A DNA stretch of 12,072 nt. Origin: Lachnospiraceae bacterium (GTDB lineage Bacteria; Bacillota; Clostridia; Lachnospirales; Lachnospiraceae). This document shows, in pieces, positions 7,231 through 12,072 of this stretch; the stretch's first letter is position 1, and every line of letters starts with the position of its first letter. Below the pieces are notes generated by a model. That model was not told where the DNA came from, ran no database searches, and saw only the letters and a program-made list of their open reading frames with translations. The position numbers and the translations under genes were made by a program. The stretch is from NCBI GenBank assembly GCA_017463035.1, contig JAFTPY010000255.1, positions 1 to 12,072 on the forward strand, written 5' to 3'.

Positions 7231-7259
7231 TTTATAGCGTATTTGCAACTTTTTGTCAA
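7231..7259 (-). promoter_or_regulatory. Promoter of the FtsZ paralogue-small protein operon
   Basis: On the minus strand TTGACA (7259-7254) is a perfect -35, and after exactly 17 bases TATAAA (7236-7231) is a near-perfect -10. This predicts strong SigA-type transcription when not repressed, with a leader of about 57 bases. Repeat copy 3 lies in the spacer and overlaps the -10 by three bases. Copy 2 covers the start site. Confidence 0.8.
7234..7249. promoter_or_regulatory. Operator-like repeat copy 3 (inside the FtsZ promoter)
   Basis: ATAGCGTATTTGCAAC matches copy 2 at 11 of 16 positions. The right half TTTGCAAC is exact and the left half is degenerate. It lies between the -35 and -10 of the minus-strand promoter. 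An extra GTTGC-like half-site runs into the -35 (complement of 7245-7260). Confidence 0.45.
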
Positions 7260-7265
7260 CACCCA

Positions 7266-7281
7266 GTTGCATTTTTGCAAA
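7266..7281. promoter_or_regulatory. Operator-like repeat copy 4 (overlaps the repressor promoter)
   Basis: GTTGCATTTTTGCAAA differs from copy 2 at 2 of 16 positions. It overlaps the whole -35 of the plus-strand repressor promoter and sits just upstream of the minus-strand -35. It is well placed for autorepression of the XRE gene and for joint control of both promoters. Confidence 0.65.
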
Positions 7282-7295
7282 AAATGTTTTATAAT
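7267..7295 (+). promoter_or_regulatory. Promoter of the XRE regulator-ImmA operon
   Basis: TTGCAT (7267-7272) is followed after 17 bases by a perfect TATAAT (7290-7295). Transcription should begin near 7302, giving a short leader before the ATG at 7325. The -35 is embedded in repeat copy 4. Confidence 0.75.
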
Positions 7296-7324
7296 GGGGT
7301 CAGATTGAAAAAGGCAGGTGACTT

Positions 7325-7738
7325 ATGTCCATCGGTGAACGAATAAAAGAAATCCGAAAGAAAAAGGGAATTTCCGTGGAATATCTGGCGAAGGAACTGG
7401 GGGTGTCCAAAACCACCCTTTATCGTTATGAGGATTCTTCCATAGAGAAAATCCCGGTAAAAACCTTTGACCAGCTTTGCATTCTCCTTGATGTTACACC
7501 GGCAGAGCTTATGGGAAATACCATGCCGTCCGCAGAGGAACGCGCTCCGTTGCCGACGGAGTTTCATAACGCCCAGGATGCCATCGAGTTTATTTTAAAA
7601 ACTCCTACCCTTGCCGCATACGGTAGCTATGACCCGGAAAGCATGAGCGAAGAGACCATTGTAGAGTTTGCGAACGAAATGCTCCAACAGTTAAAGCTTG
7701 TAAGCTACAAGTACCAGAATATTACCCAACGGAGATGA
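7325..7738 (+). CDS. XRE/Cro-CI-type transcriptional regulator (ImmR/DdrO-like in context)
   Basis: This 137-residue protein has an N-terminal helix-turn-helix at about 4-60: RIKEIRKKKG, VEYLAKELGVS, then the recognition helix around SKTTLYRYE at 28-36. A linker follows (65-80), and a C-terminal helical region of about 55 residues may mediate dimerisation. Such length and layout match repressors that are cleaved by a co-encoded ImmA/IrrE protease (ImmR of ICEBs1, DdrO of Deinococcus). That likeness is from architecture and gene pairing, not alignment. The ATG is preceded by AGGTG at 6 bases. Four bases separate it from the protease gene. The likely targets are the palindromes at 7182-7281, which include its own promoter. 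Confidence 0.9.
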   Translation: MSIGERIKEIRKKKGISVEYLAKELGVSKTTLYRYEDSSIEKIPVKTFDQLCILLDVTPAELMGNTMPSAEERAPLPTEFHNAQDAIEFILKTPTLAAYGSYDPESMSEETIVEFANEMLQQLKLVSYKYQNITQRR

Positions 7739-7742
7739 TAGG

Positions 7743-8180
7743 ATGAATCCAAAACACGTGATAAAATATGCAAAGGACTTAAAGGAAGCACGACATACCA
7801 ACGACCCGTTTGCCATTGCGGAATACTTCGGCATCCGTGTGACGTTTTTGAAAAAGTGTCTTCCGGGCTTCACTGCTCAAACCACTAAGGTAGAGAACTA
7901 TCCTACCCATATTACCATAAACGACGCGTACACAGCCTTTTCAAAGAAAATCCTGTGTGCCCACGAACTGGGACATGCCCTGCTCCATAGCGAAACCCTT
8001 AACTGCTTCGCAAATACGAGTAAAAACGTACATACCGAAGTAGAGCGTGACGCCAATCTGTTCGCCCTCACACTGTTGACCGATGATTCCTTTGAAGAGG
8101 AGCTTCCGCTTCCCCTTGCGTCCACGGACAACTACACGCTGAAAACGATACTGGATTACAATCTGAAATTTACACAGTAA
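7743..8180 (+). CDS. ImmA/IrrE-type zinc metallopeptidase
   Basis: This 145-residue protein carries the zincin motif HELGH at 74-78 (LCAHELGHALLHSE). It also has the family's downstream block EVERDANLFALTLL at 99-112, where the third metal ligand is expected; here the residue before AN is Asp103, where Glu is more usual. In known pairs the protease cuts the partner XRE repressor after a stress or mating signal and so induces the repressed genes. It is the second gene of the operon, with its own ribosome site (GGAG, 8 bases upstream) inside the end of the regulator gene. The protein is short for the family and seems to be little more than the peptidase domain, so a separate sensing domain is not evident. 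Confidence 0.92.
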   Translation: MNPKHVIKYAKDLKEARHTNDPFAIAEYFGIRVTFLKKCLPGFTAQTTKVENYPTHITINDAYTAFSKKILCAHELGHALLHSETLNCFANTSKNVHTEVERDANLFALTLLTDDSFEEELPLPLASTDNYTLKTILDYNLKFTQ

Positions 8181-8186
8181 TACATC

Positions 8187-8219
8187 GGGGACCTGCAACC
8201 GCAAGTCCCCTTCCTTTTT
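8187..8219 (+). terminator. Intrinsic terminator of the regulator-protease operon
   Basis: GGGGAC (8187-8192) pairs with GTCCCC (8205-8210). An inner TGC/GCA pairing sits past a one-base mismatch, and CCTTTTT follows. It begins 7 bases past the protease stop and its T-tract runs into the stop codon of the convergent helicase gene. On the minus strand the trailing sequence is poor in T, so it mainly serves the plus strand. Confidence 0.7.
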
Positions 8220-11200
8220 ACCTGTAAAGATGTATCAATTCCGTCTCCACATTCTCTACACCGAAGGCCTTTCCGATGGCATAGCGATACAACGCCAGCT
8301 GTCCCTCGTACTTTTCCTCCAGCGCCTTTTCAAATAAATCCTTCGGCTTTCCGTTCATGGCATCAGACTTGTAGTCATATACCTTAACGTTTCCGTCCTT
8401 TTGCTTTACCACCAGATCCGCCTGTCCGTTCACCCATATCGGTCCGGAACCGTCCCGGATTTCCACCTTTGCTTTTTCCAAATAGTGTCCGAACTCCGCT
8501 ATAAACAGCTCCCGTTCCTCCTCCGGCACATAAAAACTAAAGGAATATTCCGGATAAATCTCTTCCGCATTTTCAAAAATCGCTTCCAGCACGGTACGAA
8601 GATACTGTAACATTAACGGTTTCAGATATGCCATAAATTCTTCCGGCTTATCCTCTCTTCGCAGTTCTTCCTCCTGTTCAATCAGAGCCTGATTTATCAT
8701 CCGTTCCGCAAGCGGCTCCCGCTCCGCATCGGAAAGATTCCGTATACGTTCATACCGGACCGCAACCAATTCATAGATACGATGCATTACCAAACCAAAG
8801 ATATTGGCACTCGGTCTGTTTTCCTTCACATAACCTTCCTCCCCGTGAGAATAACCGGTAACGCCCTTCGGTTCCAGACCGCTTGGCGTAATGCTCACCA
8901 TCTGTGCCGCTGCCTGCCGTTCCTTATCTGCCCTTGTCAGGTTCTCTTCCAGTTCCGCAAGAGTTACTGTCTCATGTGTTGCCCCGGCATCCGCCGCAAC
9001 AACACCATACTCTGCAGTGTCCGCTTCCCTTTCCTGTAGCCACAGATTAATATCCGTAAGACTGTCGTACCCGTACTCCGGCGCGGTAAACCACACATTC
9101 TTTGCCTTACCCGCAACCGGCATAATAATCAGGGCATGGGCCGCTCTTGTTGCCGCCACATACTGAAGCCGTAATGCCTCTTCCTTTTCCTCCCGGTATA
9201 CCTGTTCAAGCATTGCTTTATCATACCCGTAAGACGGTATCAGCTCATATGCTCCGAAGGAATTTGCTTTATAGCTTACCGCCGGATAATACTTTCCCGC
9301 CTTCTTAAATCCGCTGTATCTGTACTTTTCCTCTGTACTGCGGTCCGCAATAATCACAATCTGCCCCGTCAGGCCTTTTGACTGGTGGGCATTCATCAAC
9401 CGTACGGCATTCTCATTGCTTTCCAGCGGAATCTCCCGTCTCACGTCGTTGTTCAGATACTCCCGCAGCAAGCAAACCGCCTCCGATAAATCACCTTCGT
9501 TTTTCCCGAGACAAGTTTCAACCATCTGATGCAGCCGGATTCTGTAGGATCTGACTCTCTCCGTCGCCTGTACTTCTCCCTTCGGCAAATAAAGTTCCTC
9601 GTGAGCCAGCAAATACTGCAAAATCGCGGCACAATCCATTTGGTTGTCTCTGAACTGCTTTCTCAAGCTGCGAAGTTCCCCTTCCTCCGCCTCCAGCGTA
9701 CTTTTATCAACACCGGTTATGTCTTCCCCCAACAAAATTTGTGCAGCGGTAATCCGTTTCTTTTTATTCTTGTAGCCCGCAAAACACTCTGCCAGAAGAA
9801 CAAAATTCCGCATCACCACATCGTCTGTTATTTTAAATCTGCCCTGTACATTTACCGGAATTCCTTCTCTGGCGAACCGTTCCACATAGTCCGACATATG
9901 TGTGGTATTCTTGCAAATGATCATAATGTCGGAATACTGAATCGAAGCAAGCTCCGGCGTGCCGAAGGTTCCGTCCGCGTTCCGTGCACTCTTCTCAATA
10001 AAGCACTGCTTATTTCCAACCAGACGCTTTACCAGCCCGCATACCGCATCTACATCATTCTGTAAACTATAGCCATCGGATTTCCCTCCGGCAGCGACAT
10101 TCGGCTGAGGAACATAGCGATACACACCGTGAAGCGCCTTCTGCTCCGTTACTACCCAGTCCGTATTCATCGGGCCATACTCGCTGCCCATCAACCGGCC
10201 GAAGCTATGATTTACCCAGTCAACCACCTTACGATTGGAACGAAAATTGGTATCTAAGCTCACCGACTCCGCCAACGTATCCGGAAGTTCCTTCATCAAC
10301 CGGTCCATGGCATCATAGACCGCTTTTTCCGCACCCGTAAATCGATAAATGGACTGCTTCGGGTCTCCAACCACCAAAAGCTTATCCTCTGCAAATACAT
10401 TCTCGGTAACATCGTCCCCGTATCCTCCGGAAAGAAGCTTAATAATCCCGGTCTGAACTCCGGTGGTATCCTGAAACTCGTCCACATAAATCTTTGTATA
10501 ACGCTTCTTAAGCTTCTTCAAAACCTCCGGATGCTCCGTTAGCAGCTTCTCCGCCCGGTACAAAATATCGTCATTGGACAGCACCCGTGTCTCCTCATCA
10601 ATTTGCTTCTGATATTCCTCCCGCATCTTGCACACGTATTCCACAACCTTCGCTGCCTTTTCCGCATTTACAACAAACTCCTCGTAAAACAGAGTAAAGT
10701 TCCAGTCCAATTCTCCGCCCGAAAAATCCGGTATAACGCTGCTCAATTTCCAATTCGGCTCTAATCCGTTGTAATAAAAGTTATCTCCCTTATCTACGAT
10801 CTTCTTTATACCGGAAAGTGCCTTTGACAAGATACATGCTTCCTCTATCCCGCACGCATTCCGGCCTTCCGTCAAAGAGATGGCATCGATAATCTCCTGC
10901 GGCCCCTTTAACCATTTGTACGGCGTTCCCGCCTTATCTTTTTTCCTCGGCTGATTATTGATAAATTCCGACTTGAAATTCCTGAGTACCGGCAGCCAAT
11001 ACGTCACATAATCCTTCGCTTCCTTTGCTAACGCTGCGGAATGGTCCGAAGTATCGTAAACGACCTCCTCCCGCACATTCGCAAGGTCATGGAACATATT
11101 CTCAAATACTTCTCTCGTATGGTCGGTTTTATATCCTCTTGACGTGGAAAGCACCCAATCCGTGGCAAATGCCTTCATCTCATCAAAATGCATGTGATAC

Positions 11201-11604
11201 CATGCATCAAAAAACTTCGTCCGCCTTGCCCGATCCTCGAAGTCCTCCAACATTTTCGCATCCGTCACAACACCTGATTCAAAGGCATTCTCCCGAAGCA
11301 GCTTAAACAAAAAGGCATGAATGGTAGATACCTGCATCAGCTCAACAGTATTCAGTGCTTTTCCTGCGTTCTCCCTCTGCAACGCATCCGGAATCCCCTC
11401 CCGGATAAGCTGCTGCAACCGCACTGTGATTTTTTCCCGCAATTCCGCTGCCGCTGCGTTTGTATAGGTAATGATCACAAACTCCTCAATAGGGGTTCCT
11501 AACAGAAGCTGGTTACAGATACGCTGACTGAGCAGTGTTGTTTTACCGCCGCCGGCACCGGCCTTTACACTGTAGTTTTTACGTCCCGCGCCCGGCAGCT
11601 TCAA
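8218..11604 (-). CDS. AddA-like UvrD-family helicase fused to PD-(D/E)XK nuclease
   Basis: Starting at the TTG at 11604 the frame gives 1128 residues. Superfamily 1 motifs appear in order: Walker A GAGGGKTT (16-23), Ia TYTNAAAAELREKI (46-59), Walker B VDEFQDT (374-380), III VVGDPKQSIYRFTGA (411-425), IV NFRS (453-456), V NAHQSKGL (738-745) and VI LQYVAATRA (813-821). The C-terminal nuclease shows NGQADLVV (Asp1063), YDYKSD (Asp1077, Lys1079) and GQLALYRYA (Gln1102), the AddA/RecB arrangement. It should unwind and degrade DNA ends together with the upstream AddB-like protein. The sequence around Walker A and motif V differs from housekeeping AddA as I know it, so it may be a second, accessory pair. 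The 5' end is odd. The natural ATG (11643) is cut off by an in-frame TGA at 11605-11607, and no ribosome site lies close to the TTG. Confidence 0.85.
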   Translation of the reverse strand: MKLPGAGRKNYSVKAGAGGGKTTLLSQRICNQLLLGTPIEEFVIITYTNAAAAELREKITVRLQQLIREGIPDALQRENAGKALNTVELMQVSTIHAFLFKLLRENAFESGVVTDAKMLEDFEDRARRTKFFDAWYHMHFDEMKAFATDWVLSTSRGYKTDHTREVFENMFHDLANVREEVVYDTSDHSAALAKEAKDYVTYWLPVLRNFKSEFINNQPRKKDKAGTPYKWLKGPQEIIDAISLTEGRNACGIEEACILSKALSGIKKIVDKGDNFYYNGLEPNWKLSSVIPDFSGGELDWNFTLFYEEFVVNAEKAAKVVEYVCKMREEYQKQIDEETRVLSNDDILYRAEKLLTEHPEVLKKLKKRYTKIYVDEFQDTTGVQTGIIKLLSGGYGDDVTENVFAEDKLLVVGDPKQSIYRFTGAEKAVYDAMDRLMKELPDTLAESVSLDTNFRSNRKVVDWVNHSFGRLMGSEYGPMNTDWVVTEQKALHGVYRYVPQPNVAAGGKSDGYSLQNDVDAVCGLVKRLVGNKQCFIEKSARNADGTFGTPELASIQYSDIMIICKNTTHMSDYVERFAREGIPVNVQGRFKITDDVVMRNFVLLAECFAGYKNKKKRITAAQILLGEDITGVDKSTLEAEEGELRSLRKQFRDNQMDCAAILQYLLAHEELYLPKGEVQATERVRSYRIRLHQMVETCLGKNEGDLSEAVCLLREYLNNDVRREIPLESNENAVRLMNAHQSKGLTGQIVIIADRSTEEKYRYSGFKKAGKYYPAVSYKANSFGAYELIPSYGYDKAMLEQVYREEKEEALRLQYVAATRAAHALIIMPVAGKAKNVWFTAPEYGYDSLTDINLWLQEREADTAEYGVVAADAGATHETVTLAELEENLTRADKERQAAAQMVSITPSGLEPKGVTGYSHGEEGYVKENRPSANIFGLVMHRIYELVAVRYERIRNLSDAEREPLAERMINQALIEQEEELRREDKPEEFMAYLKPLMLQYLRTVLEAIFENAEEIYPEYSFSFYVPEEERELFIAEFGHYLEKAKVEIRDGSGPIWVNGQADLVVKQKDGNVKVYDYKSDAMNGKPKDLFEKALEEKYEGQLALYRYAIGKAFGVENVETELIHLYR

Positions 11605-11643
11605 TCACAACGTGTCACGGATCAGCTTTTCCTTTGCATCCAT
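11605..11643 (-). other. 12-codon ORF ending in TGA just before the helicase frame (leader peptide or broken N-terminus)
   Basis: ATG at 11643 follows directly on the TAG of the upstream gene and reads MDAKEKLIRDTL, then TGA. It is in the same frame as the helicase, which resumes at TTG 11604. The peptide resembles the helix that normally precedes Walker A in UvrD-type helicases (a Q-motif-like region), so this may be the true N-terminus interrupted by a nonsense change or a small insertion. Alternatively it is a leader whose TGA allows reinitiation at the adjacent TTG. A sequencing error is a third option. Confidence 0.5.
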
Positions 11644-12072
11644 CTATACCACCGCCTTTCCTTTTCCGCACAAATCCTTATACTCACAATAACGACAATG
11701 GCTTGTCTCCTCCGTGGAAAGTACTCCCTCCTCTTTGGACATCCTGTTTACCAGCTCCGAAAGCCTGCTGTCCGTCGTGGAATACTGCTCTTTGTAACTC
11801 ATCAGTTCCTTATAAAACTCCGCGTGATCCGGATAATACTTCTTCTCTTCCAGTACCGTGAGTATCGCCCTTAAGCGGGTAAGATTGCATCCTTCCAATT
11901 CAGTCTCCGGAATCGACAATGACGGAGTTCCTGCCGGTTCCATCGGAAACTCATACTGAAAACAATCAAACACCAACTTATAAGAAGCCTTATCCGCCAA
12001 GGAAGACAAACGGGCAACCTTCTCTCTCACCTCTTCCGAAAGTGATTGTTCGTTTCCCTGTTCGTCCTTACA
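11644..12072 (-). CDS. AddB-like PD-(D/E)XK nuclease, C-terminal end with Fe-S cysteines (partial)
   Basis: The frame is open from the window edge to TAG at 11646-11644 and gives 142 C-terminal residues. Near the end is CRYCEYKDLCG (visible residues 126-136), a Cys-x2-Cys-x5-Cys cluster. This is how AddB and related RecB-family nucleases close the iron-sulfur cluster that staples the nuclease domain. The helical, charged sequence before it agrees with that. The nuclease core and any helicase-like part lie outside the window. It is immediately followed by the helicase gene (TAG then ATG with no gap), the addB-addA order known in Firmicutes. A possible GTG start at 12030 is not credible, because the frame continues upstream without a stop and the domain would be truncated. 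Confidence 0.75.
   Translation of the reverse strand, partial: CKDEQGNEQSLSEEVREKVARLSSLADKASYKLVFDCFQYEFPMEPAGTPSLSIPETELEGCNLTRLRAILTVLEEKKYYPDHAEFYKELMSYKEQYSTTDSRLSELVNRMSKEEGVLSTEETSHCRYCEYKDLCGKGKAVV

Noticed and set aside
7168..7272. N-terminal extension of the FtsZ paralogue to an ATG at 7272 (35 more residues)
   Set aside because: It would translate through the minus-strand -35/-10 promoter and three full operator repeats plus part of the fourth, has basic composition unlike any FtsZ, and ignores the clear ribosome site before 7167.
7182..7281. The four repeats as a CRISPR array or iteron origin
   Set aside because: The repeats are only 16 bases, palindromic, unevenly spaced with gaps of 7-16 bases, and coincide with promoter elements; there are no cas or replication genes.
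7325..8180. XRE-ImmA pair as evidence of an integrated conjugative element or prophage
   Set aside because: There is no integrase, relaxase, phage structural gene, tRNA or attachment repeat in the window, and the flanking genes look chromosomal.
9529..10065. Plus-strand 178-residue ORF inside the helicase gene
   Set aside because: It lies wholly antisense to conserved helicase coding sequence, with no ribosome site, promoter or recognisable domain.
11605..11607. TGA as selenocysteine or tryptophan codon
   Set aside because: I saw no selenocysteine insertion structure just downstream, other genes here use TGA as a normal stop (phosphatase, FtsZ paralogue, XRE regulator), and the position is not a known selenocysteine site in helicases.

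Overview
The window looks like a chromosomal segment of a low-to-mid GC Firmicute, most likely class Clostridia and probably Lachnospiraceae-like. Grounds: purine-rich AGGAGG-type ribosome sites, TTGACA/TATAAT-type promoters, tight operons with overlapping genes, and the gene families present. The family-level assignment is inference from the general look of the proteins. No rRNA, tRNA, CRISPR array or insertion sequence is visible, and no gene-free stretch exceeds 300 bases.

Left part (1-5700, minus strand). A secreted protein is cut by the window edge (1-186) and is separated by a perfect 16-bp hairpin terminator from a four-gene operon read right to left. That operon encodes a low-molecular-weight protein tyrosine phosphatase, a MoxR-type AAA ATPase with an N-terminal zinc ribbon, a membrane-anchored DUF58 protein and a 905-residue membrane transglutaminase. 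The genes overlap by 4 and 8-17 bases or are 15 bases apart, so they are almost certainly one transcript from an extended -10 promoter near 5725-5753. MoxR, DUF58 and transglutaminase form a known recurrent set at the cell envelope; the coupled phosphatase is an addition.

Centre (5825-8180). A divergent FtsZ paralogue and a 69-residue protein with a His/Asp-rich patch form a minus-strand operon. Facing them on the plus strand is an XRE-type repressor followed by an ImmA/IrrE-type zinc protease (HELGH). The shared intergenic region carries four copies of a 16-bp near-palindrome, consensus GTTGCATTTYTGCAAC, placed on or beside both promoters. The reading I favour is a protease-relieved genetic switch, in the manner of ImmR/ImmA or DdrO/IrrE, that controls a second FtsZ and its small partner. 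This is the best candidate in the window for an undescribed system.

Right part (8218-12072, minus strand). There is a two-gene AddB/AddA-like helicase-nuclease pair. The upstream gene is present only as its C-terminal end with an iron-sulfur cysteine cluster. The downstream gene is a UvrD-type helicase fused to a PD-(D/E)XK nuclease. Its expected ATG, immediately after the upstream stop codon, is followed 12 codons later by an in-frame TGA just before Walker A. Either it starts at a TTG directly after that TGA or its 5' end is mutated.
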